Shown: in pieces, positions 23,492 to 31,831 of the stretch
Layout: each line of letters opens with the position of its first letter
How positions within the stretch are numbered: position 1 is the first letter of the stretch
Assembly: GCA_945905835.1 (NCBI GenBank)
Contig: CAMDQJ010000013.1
Location: forward strand, 1 to 51,334
DNA length: 51,334 nt
Direction: 5' to 3'
DNA from: Asaia bogorensis
GTDB taxonomy: Bacteria; Pseudomonadota; Alphaproteobacteria; Reyranellales; Reyranellaceae
Notes under the pieces: model-generated
Databases searched by the model: none
Seen by the model: the letters and a program-made list of their open reading frames with translations, nothing else
What the model was told of the DNA's origin: nothing
Translations under genes and position numbers: made by a program

Positions 23492-23841
23492 TATTTCGCT
23501 GGATGCTCAAGGACTTCTTCGGCTGCCAATGCCAGTTAAAGTTAATAAACACGGCCCGATTCGAAAGTCGTCCGGACTATGCCGGACGATCTTGGACCTA
23601 CAATAATGGAAATATGGTGCCCCGAGACGGAATTGAACCGCCGCCCATTTTCCCACCTCCTTGACCCCCCATCCCCCCATCCGTAGATTGCCCGCCCTAT
23701 GTTTATCGGGGCCTTTCAGGAGCGAATTAGCCGCCCGGTCCGCTGACCGCGGCCGGGTCGTCCGTTCGTTCGCGTCCGCCGCCGCCCGATCCGGGCCCGG
23801 TGCAGCGCCCGCCCATCGCTCCTTATTTTGCCGAGTTTCCC
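23492..23841. other. Intergenic region before ileS
   Basis: Apart from the tRNA end, no gene is seen. A pyrimidine-rich run (CCTTGACCCCCCATCCCCCC, near 23660-23679) follows the tRNA remnant, then about 150 bases of GC-rich leader precede the ileS start. The ileS promoter must lie here. I see no T-box or other riboswitch. Confidence 0.4.
23615..23643 (-). other. tRNA 3'-end remnant, probable attachment site
   Basis: Read on the minus strand, this segment gives a T-arm (stem GGCGG/CCGTC around loop TTCAATT), the 3' acceptor strand TCGGGGC, discriminator A and CCA. No D-arm or anticodon arm lies upstream of it, so only the 3' end of a tRNA is present. P4-type integrases insert at such sites and leave a copy of the tRNA end at the far boundary. 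The isotype is uncertain and the partner copy is not in the window. Confidence 0.65.
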
Positions 23842-26703
23842 GTGACCTCCCCCAATTCGCCGCCCGACTACAAATCGACCGTTTTCCTTCCCCGCACCGA
23901 CTTCCCCATGCGCGGCGGCCTGCCCAAAAAGGAGCCCGAGCTGCTCGCGCGCTGGGCCGACATGAAGCTGTTCGAGCGCCTGCGCGCCGAGAGCAAGGGC
24001 CGGCCCAGGTTCGTGCTGCATGACGGCCCGCCCTACGCCAACGGCAACCTCCATATCGGCCACGCGCTCAACAAGATCCTCAAGGACCTCGTCTCGCGCA
24101 CCCAGCAGATGCTGGGCAAGGACTCGCACTACGTGCCGGGCTGGGACTGCCACGGCCTGCCGATCGAATGGAAGATCGAGGAGCAGTATCGCGCGAAGAA
24201 GATGGACAAGGACCAGATCCCGGTCTCGGTCTTCCGCAAGGAATGCCGCGCCTTCGCCGATCACTGGATCGGCGTGCAGCGCGAGGAGTTCAAGCGCCTG
24301 GGCGTCGACGGCGACTGGGAGAATTACTACTCGACGATGAAGTTCAGCTCCGAGGCGACGATCGCGGGTGAGCTCGGCAAGTTCCTGATGAACGGCGGGC
24401 TCTACAAGGGCTCCAAGGCGGTGCTGTGGAGTGTGGTCGAAAAGACCGCACTCGCCGAAGCCGAGATCGAGTATCACGACCATACGTCGGACACGATCCA
24501 TCTGCGCTTCCCGGTCGTTCGGTCGGCGGGCGGCAAGCTCGACGGCGCCTCGGTGGTGATCTGGACGACGACGCCGTGGACCATCCCCGGCAATCGCGCG
24601 CTCGCCTACGGGCCGGAGATCGCCTACGCGCTGGTCGAGGTCGAGGCGGTGGGCGAGGGCAGCAAGGCGCGCGTCGGCGAGAAGATGATCGTGGCGCGCG
24701 AGCTGCTGGCCGCGACGGCGGAGGCGGGGAAGTTCACCGCGAAGGTTCTGGCCGACGTTACGGCTTCCGATCTCGAAGGCCTCGTGGCGGCGCATCCGTT
24801 GCGCGGGCAGGGCTTCGACTTCGACGTGCGCATGCTCGCCGGCGGGTTCGTGACGGCCGATGCCGGCACCGGCTTCGTGCATATCGCGCCCGGCCATGGC
24901 GCCGACGACTACGAGTTGGGCGTGGCGAACGGCGTGGAAGTGCCGGACACCGTGTCGGAGGACGGCAGCTACTATCCGCATGTGCCGATGTTCGCCGGCA
25001 AGCGCGTCTATACCTCCGAGGGCAAGAAGGGCGACGCCAACCGCACGGTGATCGCCGCTCTCGATGCCAACGGCTCGCTGCTGGCGGCGGGGCGCATCAC
25101 GCATTCCTATCCGCATTCCTGGCGCTCCAAGGCGCCGGTGATCTTCCGCAACGCGCCGCAGTGGTTCATCGCCATGGACAAGCCGATCGCCGAGATCGGC
25201 GGGACGCTGCGAGAGAAGGCGCTGGCGGCGATCGATGCGACGCGCTTCGTGCCGCGCGCCGGCTACAACCGCCTGCGCTCGATGATCGAGACGCGGCCGG
25301 ACTGGTGCGTGTCGCGCCAGCGCGCCTGGGGCGTGCCGATCGCGGTCTTCGTCGACAAGAAGACGGGGGAGCCGTTGCGCGATCCGGAGGTGATGGGCCG
25401 CGTCGTCGAGGCGTTCCGCGCCGAGGGCGCCGATGCCTGGTTCGACAGCCCGCCCGAGCGGTTTTTGGGCAACAAGTACAATGCCGCCGACTACGAGCAG
25501 GTGCGGGATATTTTGGACGTGTGGTTCGACTCGGGCTGCACGCATGCCTTCACGCTCGAGGGTAATCCCGAGCTCAAGTGGCCGGCCGATCTTTATCTCG
25601 AAGGCTCGGACCAGCATCGCGGCTGGTTCCATTCCTCGCTGCTGGAGAGTTGCGGCACGCGCGGGCGGGCGCCCTACGACGGCGTGCTGACGCACGGCTT
25701 CACGCTCGACGAGCAGGGCCGCAAGATGTCGAAGTCGCTGGGCAACGTCACGGCGCCGCAGGGCGTCTGCGACCAGTACGGCGCCGACATTCTGCGCCTG
25801 TGGGTGGTCGGCACGGATTACACCGAGGACCAGCGGATCGGGCCGGAGATCCTGAAGCACCAGGCCGAGGCCTATCGGCGGCTGCGCAATACGCTGCGCT
25901 ATCTGCTGGGGAGCCTCGACGGGTTTTCCGCTGGCGAACGGGTGGCGGCGGCGGAGATGCCGGAGCTCGAACGCTGGGTGCTGCATCGGATGGCCGAGCT
26001 CGACCTCGTGATGCGCAAGGCGGTCGACGATTTCGACTTTCACACCATCGCGACGGAGCTCAACGGCTTTTGCGGCGGCGATCTGTCGGCGTTCTACTTC
26101 GACATCCGCAAGGACGCGATCTACTGCGACGCTCCGGGTTCGTTGCGCAGGCGGGCGGGGCGGACCGTCATGGCCGAGCTGTTCTCGTTCCTGACGGCGT
26201 GGCTCGCGCCCATCACCTGCTTCACCGCCGAGGAAGCCTGGCTCGCCCGTCCCATGGACGTGCCCGACGGCGGGGCCGATTCAGTGCACCTGCGCGTCTA
26301 CCCGACCATCCCCTCGACCTGGCTCGATGCAGCCCTTGGCGAAAAGTGGACCACCATCCGCGCGCTCCGCCGCGTCGTCACCGGCGCGCTGGAGCTCGAG
26401 CGCGCCGAAAAGCGCATCGGCTCGTCCCTGCAGGCGGCGCCCCACGTCCACGCCGGCAAGGTCTACATCGACGCCCTGCGCGGCCTCGACCTCACCGAGA
26501 TCTGCATCACCTCCGGCGGCGACCTTATAGAGGGCGAGTTGCCGTCGGGCGCCTTCACCCTCCCCGACGTCGCTGGCGTCGCCGTCGTGCCGGCGCCTGC
26601 ATCAGGCGAAAAATGCGCCCGCTGCTGGCAGGTCCTCCCCGAAGTCGGCAGCCACCCCCGCCACCCCCTCCTGTGCACCCGCTGCGACTCAGCCGTCTCA
26701 TGA
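23842..26703 (+). CDS. ileS: Isoleucyl-tRNA synthetase
   Basis: A 953-aa class I aminoacyl-tRNA synthetase charging tRNA-Ile. HIGH is at 71-74 (in NGNLHIGHALNK), KMSKS at 628-632 (GRKMSKSLGN), the CP1 editing domain includes 'VIWTTTPWTIPGNRALAYGP', and the C-terminal zinc knuckle is 'CARCWQVLPEV...CTRCD'. GTG 23842 (TSPNSPPDYKSTVFLP) fits the family N-terminus better than the GTG at 23800. Its stop overlaps the lspA start (ATGA), the classical ileS-lspA arrangement. Confidence 0.97.
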   Translation: MTSPNSPPDYKSTVFLPRTDFPMRGGLPKKEPELLARWADMKLFERLRAESKGRPRFVLHDGPPYANGNLHIGHALNKILKDLVSRTQQMLGKDSHYVPGWDCHGLPIEWKIEEQYRAKKMDKDQIPVSVFRKECRAFADHWIGVQREEFKRLGVDGDWENYYSTMKFSSEATIAGELGKFLMNGGLYKGSKAVLWSVVEKTALAEAEIEYHDHTSDTIHLRFPVVRSAGGKLDGASVVIWTTTPWTIPGNRALAYGPEIAYALVEVEAVGEGSKARVGEKMIVARELLAATAEAGKFTAKVLADVTASDLEGLVAAHPLRGQGFDFDVRMLAGGFVTADAGTGFVHIAPGHGADDYELGVANGVEVPDTVSEDGSYYPHVPMFAGKRVYTSEGKKGDANRTVIAALDANGSLLAAGRITHSYPHSWRSKAPVIFRNAPQWFIAMDKPIAEIGGTLREKALAAIDATRFVPRAGYNRLRSMIETRPDWCVSRQRAWGVPIAVFVDKKTGEPLRDPEVMGRVVEAFRAEGADAWFDSPPERFLGNKYNAADYEQVRDILDVWFDSGCTHAFTLEGNPELKWPADLYLEGSDQHRGWFHSSLLESCGTRGRAPYDGVLTHGFTLDEQGRKMSKSLGNVTAPQGVCDQYGADILRLWVVGTDYTEDQRIGPEILKHQAEAYRRLRNTLRYLLGSLDGFSAGERVAAAEMPELERWVLHRMAELDLVMRKAVDDFDFHTIATELNGFCGGDLSAFYFDIRKDAIYCDAPGSLRRRAGRTVMAELFSFLTAWLAPITCFTAEEAWLARPMDVPDGGADSVHLRVYPTIPSTWLDAALGEKWTTIRALRRVVTGALELERAEKRIGSSLQAAPHVHAGKVYIDALRGLDLTEICITSGGDLIEGELPSGAFTLPDVAGVAVVPAPASGEKCARCWQVLPEVGSHPRHPLLCTRCDSAVS

Positions 26704-27182
26704 GACCCATCGACCGCCAATCCATGGCCCTGGCCGTCGCGACCCTGATCGCCGACCAGCTCTCCAAACACCTCCTCCTCGCCTACCTCGTCAAAGCCGG
26801 CACCATCGTCGACGTCATCCCCGATTTCTTCCGCCTCGTCATCGTCTGGAACCGCGGCGTCAGCTTCGGGATGCTGGGCGGCGATCGGTCGCTGCCGCCG
26901 TGGCTGCTGTCGGGGGTGGCGATTGCCGTATGTATCGGGCTTTTTATCTGGCTGCGGCGCACCGACCGGCCATTCACAGGCTGGGGCATCGGCCTTGTCA
27001 TGGGGGGCGCTATCGGCAATGTTATCGACCGCGCCCGCTGGGGAGCGGTGTTCGATTTCGCCGATTTTCACGTGGCTCAGTGGCATTGGCCGGCCTTCAA
27101 CGTCGCCGATTCGGCGATCGTCGTGGGGGTCGGCCTGATGCTCCTCGATTCCCTGATCGGCGAGAAGAAATCCGCGCCCTGA
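26700..27182 (+). CDS. lspA: Prolipoprotein signal peptidase (signal peptidase II)
   Basis: A 160-aa inner-membrane aspartyl protease that cleaves lipoprotein leaders before the lipidated Cys. Four helices are visible, with the catalytic Asp residues in 'GNVIDRARWGAVFDFADFH' (D110) and 'FNVADSAI' (D137), and the early 'DQLSKHLL' and 'VWNRGVSFGML' motifs. The start ATG is within the ileS stop. A lipoprotein gene (DUF3035) follows at once. Confidence 0.97.
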   Translation: MRPIDRQSMALAVATLIADQLSKHLLLAYLVKAGTIVDVIPDFFRLVIVWNRGVSFGMLGGDRSLPPWLLSGVAIAVCIGLFIWLRRTDRPFTGWGIGLVMGGAIGNVIDRARWGAVFDFADFHVAQWHWPAFNVADSAIVVGVGLMLLDSLIGEKKSAP

Positions 27183-27228
27183 TAAAGCCAGGATCGGTCG
27201 ACAAAAGCGAAGCTTCGAGGAACTGACG

Positions 27229-27798
27229 ATGCGACGGACCAAATCCATGACGGCGGCTTTCGCACTCGGCGCCTTTACGCTGGGCGGCTGCGGCATGTTC
27301 GACAATCTCGGCGGCTCCAAGAAGGTGTCGCCCGACGAATTCAAGATCGTCTCGCACTCGCCGCTCACCATGCCGCCCAACGCCGAGCTGCGGCCGCCGC
27401 GTCCGGGCGAGCCGCGTCCGCAGGAAGTGACCCCGGCCGACCAGGCGCGCGAGGCGCTGGCGCCGGCGACGGCGCGCAACCAGCGCGGCCAGCCGCGCGG
27501 TGCCGGCTCGTCGGAGGCAGGTCTGGTGAGCCGCGCCACCCGGGGCGGCATCGATTCCAACATCAGGAGCCGCGTCAACACCGACAGCCGCGTGCTGGCC
27601 GATTCCAACGACACCTTCATCGACAGCCTGATCTTCTGGCAGGACAAGCCGGTGCCCGGCGTCGTCCTCGATCCGACCAAGGAACAGCAGCGGCTGCGCG
27701 AGGCCCAGGCCGCGGGCCAGCCGACGGCGCTGCCGCCCAACGCCGCGACGCCGACCATCGAACGGCGCAAGCGCGGCCTGCTGGAAGGTCTCTTCTGA
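27229..27798 (+). CDS. DUF3035-family lipoprotein
   Basis: A 189-aa protein with a lipoprotein leader ending in LGGC (Cys21 lipidated), then 'VSPDEFKIVSHSPLTMPPNA', the DUF3035 hallmark ('pDEF.v....PL.lPP...LP.P'). The remainder is Pro/Arg/Ala-rich and low complexity, typical of a periplasmic, disordered outer-membrane-tethered protein. DUF3035 regularly sits between lspA and M16 peptidases in alphaproteobacteria, as here. Function unknown. Its stop overlaps the probable CTG start of the first M16 gene. Confidence 0.92.
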   Translation: MRRTKSMTAAFALGAFTLGGCGMFDNLGGSKKVSPDEFKIVSHSPLTMPPNAELRPPRPGEPRPQEVTPADQAREALAPATARNQRGQPRGAGSSEAGLVSRATRGGIDSNIRSRVNTDSRVLADSNDTFIDSLIFWQDKPVPGVVLDPTKEQQRLREAQAAGQPTALPPNAATPTIERRKRGLLEGLF

Positions 27799-29162
27799 GC
27801 AGCCGCCGCACCTTCATCGCCGGCGGCCTCGCTGCCGGTGCGCTCCTCTCCCCGCCGAACACCGCCGCGGCCAAGCTGCTGGCGGTCCTGCGCAGCCCGG
27901 CCGAGGGCTTCACGCTGGCCAACGGCCTGCAGGTCGTCGTCCTGCCGTCGCGGCGCGCGCCGCTGGTCTCGCAAACCCTGGTCTATAAGGTCGGCAGCGC
28001 CGACGAGGTCGCGGGCCAGACCGGCGTCGCGCACTTCCTCGAGCACATGATGTTCAAGGGCACGGCAACCGTCGCGCCCACCGACTTCTCGCGCACCATC
28101 GCGCGCAACGGAGGCCGCGACAACGCCTACACGACCTTCGACCAGACCGGCTATTACCAGACCATCGCCAGCGACCGACTCGAGATGATCATGCGCCTCG
28201 AGGCCGACCGCATGGTCAATTTGCGGCTCACCGAAAAGGAGCTGACGCCCGAGCGCCAGGTCGTGCTCGAGGAGCGCCGCCAGCGCACCGAGAACGTGCC
28301 GGCCGAGCTTTTGGACGAGGCGGTGCGCGACTCGCTGTTCGGCCACGGCAGGCCCTATGGCGTGCCGATCAGCGGCACCCCCGAGGACATCAAGAAGCTC
28401 GGCCTGCGCGAGCTCAATGCCTTCTACCAGAAGCACTACACGCCCAATAACGCCGTGCTGCTGATCGCCGGCGACACCACGACCGAGGCGGTGCGCAAGC
28501 TCGCCGACAAATATTACGGCCCGATCGCCTCGCGCAAGGTCGAGCCGCGCAAGCGGCCCACCGAACCGGGGGCCGGCCTGCCGCACCGCGTGGTGCGGGC
28601 CGACGCGCGCGTCGCCGAGCCGCACTGGTCGCGCGACTACATCGCGCCATCCTATCGCGTCGGCAAGACCCAGCACGCCTTTGCGCTGCAGGTGCTGGCC
28701 CGCATCTTCGGCGGCGGTGAGACCAGCCGGCTGTCGCGCACCATGGTGCTCGAGCGCAAGCTCGCGCTCTCGGCCTCGGCCGGCTACAGCGCCGCGCCGC
28801 TCGGCCTCAGCTCCTTTGGCCTGGCCGTCGAGCCGGCGCCGCTGCGCACTATTGTCGAGATCGAGGAGGCGGTGGCGGGTGAGATGAAGCGCCTGCTCGA
28901 CGGCGGCGTCACCGCGCAGGAACTCGAGCGGGCGCAGAACCAGATGCTGGCCCAGGCGATCTTCGCCCAGGATTCGCTGGCCAGCGGTCCGCGCATCTAC
29001 GCCAACCTGCTGGCGACCGGCGGCACCACCGCCGATGTCGAGGCCTGGCCGCAGCGCATCTCGGCCGTCACCGCCGACCAGGTGCTGGCCGCGGCGCGCC
29101 ATGTCTGGCGCGAGGACATGGCCGTGACCTCGCTGCTGGCGCCGGCCGAGGGCCGGCGATGA
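27795..29162 (+). CDS. M16 zinc peptidase, catalytic subunit (probable CTG start)
   Basis: A 455-aa insulinase/PqqL-like processing peptidase. The zinc site is HFLEH (80-84; HxxEH), with the third ligand Glu in 'ERQVVLEERRQR' (about 158). The frame is open and protein-like back to CTG 27795, giving a Tat-like leader MSSRRTFIAGGLAAGALLSP; this CTG forms a CTGA overlap with the DUF3035 stop, mirroring the ATGA overlaps of its neighbours. Between 27795 and 28046 there is no in-frame ATG, GTG or TTG, and the first ATG (28047) lies directly after HFLEH. A standard start would therefore delete the active site. It is coupled to a non-catalytic M16 partner. Confidence 0.88.
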   Translation: MSSRRTFIAGGLAAGALLSPPNTAAAKLLAVLRSPAEGFTLANGLQVVVLPSRRAPLVSQTLVYKVGSADEVAGQTGVAHFLEHMMFKGTATVAPTDFSRTIARNGGRDNAYTTFDQTGYYQTIASDRLEMIMRLEADRMVNLRLTEKELTPERQVVLEERRQRTENVPAELLDEAVRDSLFGHGRPYGVPISGTPEDIKKLGLRELNAFYQKHYTPNNAVLLIAGDTTTEAVRKLADKYYGPIASRKVEPRKRPTEPGAGLPHRVVRADARVAEPHWSRDYIAPSYRVGKTQHAFALQVLARIFGGGETSRLSRTMVLERKLALSASAGYSAAPLGLSSFGLAVEPAPLRTIVEIEEAVAGEMKRLLDGGVTAQELERAQNQMLAQAIFAQDSLASGPRIYANLLATGGTTADVEAWPQRISAVTADQVLAAARHVWREDMAVTSLLAPAEGRR

Positions 29163-30487
29163 GGCGCCTGTTTGCCGCCTTCGCGGTATTCGTCTCCGTC
29201 TGCTCGGCCACCGCCGCGCAGGCCATCGACATCAAGCAGATCACCACGCCGCTCGGTATCCAGGTCTGGTTGGTCGAAGACAAGACCACGCCGATCGTCG
29301 CGATCTCCTTCTCCTTCGCGACCGGCACGGCGTCGGAGGACGAAAAACAGCGCGGCGTCACCAACCTGGCGGCGACGCTGCTGACCGACGGCGCCGGCCT
29401 GTTCAGCGCACTTGCCTTCAAGCAGCGCCTCGAGGAAGCCTCGGTGAGCCTGGGCTTCGGCGCCTCGTTCGATCGCCTCAGCGGCTCGTTCCGCGCGCTG
29501 TCGGCCAATCGCGAGGAGAGCTTCGACCTGTTGCGCCTGGCCATGACCCAGCCACGCTTCGAGAAGGAATCGCTCGACCAGCGCCGCGCCCAGACCATCT
29601 CGGCGCTGAACCAGGCGCGCCAGCGGCCGCCCGCCGTGGCGGCGCGTGCCATGATGGGCACGGTGTTCGCCGGCCACCCCTACGCCAACGATCCCGAGGG
29701 CACGCGCGAGACGCTCGAGTCGCTGACACCCGAGGATGTCCGCCGCCGCGCCACTTCGGTGCTGACGCGCAACGGCCTGATCGTCGCCGCCGTGGGCGAC
29801 ATCGACGAAGCCGAACTCGCCCGCCAGCTCGACCGCGCCTTCGGCGGCCTGCCGGCCGGTGGGCTGAAGCCGCCGCCACCCGACTGGGTGCCGCCTGCTA
29901 AAGGTCGTACGCAAGTGATCGAGCGCGCGGTGCCGCAGAGCGTCGTGCTGATGGCGCTGCAAGGCGTGCCGCGCGCTGACCCCGGCTGGTACGCCGCTTT
30001 CGTGATGAACCACATACTGGGCGGCGGCGGCCAGCAGTCGCGCCTTTTCACCGAGGTCCGTGAGAAGCGCGGCCTGGCCTATGGCGCCTCTTCGTCGCTG
30101 CGCAACTACCGCAAGGCCTCGCTGTTCGTGGCCTCGACGGCGAGCGCTAACGAGCGCGTCGCCGAGGCGCTGAAGGTGGCGCGCGGCGAATTCACCCGCA
30201 TGCGCGAGGGCGGGGCCACCGACGCCGAGATCGCCGACGCCAAGACCTACCTCACCGGCGCGCTGGCGCTGTCGCTCGATTCCTCGTCGTCGATCGCGAA
30301 CCTGATGCACGCCATGCAGATCGACGGCCTCGCCCCCGACCATCTGACCAAGCGCGCCCAGCTGATCGCGGCGGTCAAGTCGGAGGACATCAAGCGCGCC
30401 GCCCGCCGCATCCTGCGCGAGGATACCGTCACCACCATCGTCGTCGGCAAGCCGGTCGGCGTCGTTTCGGATCCCAAGGAACCATGA
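29159..30487 (+). CDS. M16 peptidase-like protein, non-catalytic partner
   Basis: A 442-aa exported M16 family protein (leader MRRLFAAFAVFVSVCSATAA). The HxxEH position is replaced ('RGVTNLAATLLTDGAG'), so it cannot bind catalytic zinc. It retains the C-terminal substrate-contact R/Y pair region ('VREKRGLAYGASSSL'). Such alpha/beta-type pairs form heterodimers in the periplasm, with the catalytic subunit encoded just upstream (ATGA overlap). pgi follows with another ATGA. Confidence 0.93.
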   Translation: MRRLFAAFAVFVSVCSATAAQAIDIKQITTPLGIQVWLVEDKTTPIVAISFSFATGTASEDEKQRGVTNLAATLLTDGAGLFSALAFKQRLEEASVSLGFGASFDRLSGSFRALSANREESFDLLRLAMTQPRFEKESLDQRRAQTISALNQARQRPPAVAARAMMGTVFAGHPYANDPEGTRETLESLTPEDVRRRATSVLTRNGLIVAAVGDIDEAELARQLDRAFGGLPAGGLKPPPPDWVPPAKGRTQVIERAVPQSVVLMALQGVPRADPGWYAAFVMNHILGGGGQQSRLFTEVREKRGLAYGASSSLRNYRKASLFVASTASANERVAEALKVARGEFTRMREGGATDAEIADAKTYLTGALALSLDSSSSIANLMHAMQIDGLAPDHLTKRAQLIAAVKSEDIKRAARRILREDTVTTIVVGKPVGVVSDPKEP

Positions 30488-31821
30488 CGGCAACCATGAC
30501 CTACTACCGCCATTCGATCGAAGACGCGCTCGATACCTCGGTCGGCGTCAAGGGCCTGTCTCGCACCTCGCTCGACCGCGAGCTGGTGAGGCTGCGGCCC
30601 GCCCTCGACAAGCTGCGCGCCTGGAAGGCCGACAACACGCTGCCGCTGCTCAGCCTGCCGGCGCGGCGCGACGATCTCGCGGCGCTGAAGCCCCATGCCG
30701 ACCGCTTCGCTAAGTTCGAGCACGTCGTCGTCATGGGTTCGGGCGGCTCCAGCCTCAGCGGCAAGACCCTGGTGGCGCTCAAGGACCAGGGCTTCGGCCC
30801 GGCCAAGGGCCGTCCCAAGATGTGGTTCATGGACAATGTCGACCCGGCGACCTTCGCCGAGCTCGCGTCCCGCCTGCCGCTCGAGCGCACCGGCTTCATT
30901 GCGATCTCCAAGTCGGGCGGCACGCCCGAGACGCTCGCCGCTTTCCTCACCGTGCTCGCCGCCCTGCAGAGCAAGCTCGACAAGAAGGCGCTGGCAAGCA
31001 ACGTGCTGGCGATCAGCGAGGCCGCCGACAATCCGCTGCGCCGGCTGATGGGCCGGCTCGGCGCCACCGTGCTCGATCACGATCCCAATATCGGCGGGCG
31101 TTATTCGGCGCTGTCGCTGGTCGGCATGCTGCCGGCGATGATCGCCGGCCTCGACTGCGCCGCCGTGCGCGAGGGCGCCGCTTCCGTGCTCGATCCGTCG
31201 CTGGCAGCCAACGATCCGACGAGTCTGGCGCCCGCCATTGGCGCCGCACTGTCGGTCGGCCTGGCGCGCGAGCGCGGCCTCAACATCACGGTGCTGATGC
31301 CCTATGTCGACCGGCTCAATACCTTCGCCTTCTGGTATCGCCAGATCTGGGCCGAGAGTCTGGGCAAACAGGGCCATGGCACGACGCCGGCGGTGGCGCT
31401 GGGCACCGTCGACCAGCACAGCCAGGTCCAGCTCTATCTCGGCGGCCCGGCTGACAAGCTGTTCACCCTGCTGATCCAGGACACGGCGGGGCAGGGCACG
31501 CTGCTCTCCGCCGCGGCGCTGGGCGGCGATGCAGCACTTTCCTACCTGACCGGCCACACCATGGGTGACCTCTTGCTGGCCGAGGCCGATGCCACGGCGG
31601 CCACCCTCGTGAAGGCCGGCCGGCCGACACGCGTCATGCGCGTCGCCACCATCGACGAGCGCACGATGGGCGCGCTGATGATGCATTACATCCTGGAGAC
31701 GATTTTCGCCGCCGAGCTGTGGGGCATCGATGCCTTCGACCAGCCGGCCGTCGAGGAGGGCAAGGTCGTTACCCGCCAGTATCTTTCCTCCCGCGTATCT
31801 TCCACAGGCCGGCGGACGTAG
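30484..31821 (+). CDS. pgi: Glucose-6-phosphate isomerase
   Basis: A 445-aa phosphosugar isomerase interconverting glucose-6-phosphate and fructose-6-phosphate. It shows two SIS-type lobes: '[20 protein letters not shown]' and '[20 protein letters not shown]', then the PGI signature region '[20 protein letters not shown]' and '[15 protein letters not shown]'. It is shorter than E. coli Pgi (549 aa) and resembles the compact bacterial form. The start overlaps the preceding peptidase gene by four bases. Confidence 0.95.
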   Translation: MTATMTYYRHSIEDALDTSVGVKGLSRTSLDRELVRLRPALDKLRAWKADNTLPLLSLPARRDDLAALKPHADRFAKFEHVVVMGSGGSSLSGKTLVALKDQGFGPAKGRPKMWFMDNVDPATFAELASRLPLERTGFIAISKSGGTPETLAAFLTVLAALQSKLDKKALASNVLAISEAADNPLRRLMGRLGATVLDHDPNIGGRYSALSLVGMLPAMIAGLDCAAVREGAASVLDPSLAANDPTSLAPAIGAALSVGLARERGLNITVLMPYVDRLNTFAFWYRQIWAESLGKQGHGTTPAVALGTVDQHSQVQLYLGGPADKLFTLLIQDTAGQGTLLSAAALGGDAALSYLTGHTMGDLLLAEADATAATLVKAGRPTRVMRVATIDERTMGALMMHYILETIFAAELWGIDAFDQPAVEEGKVVTRQYLSSRVSSTGRRT

Positions 31822-31831
31822 ACTGGCGCGC

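Noticed and set aside
23615..23700. A complete tRNA gene upstream of ileS
   Set aside because: Only the T-arm and the acceptor 3' strand with CCA are present; no anticodon or D-arm follows on the minus strand.
23716..26043. A 775-codon minus-strand open frame opposite ileS
   Set aside because: Shadow of the high-GC ileS codons; low-complexity His/Arg/Val composition and no start signal.
26463..29102. An 879-codon minus-strand open frame opposite lspA, the DUF3035 gene and the first M16 gene
   Set aside because: It spans four well-supported plus-strand genes; long shadow frames are expected at this GC content.
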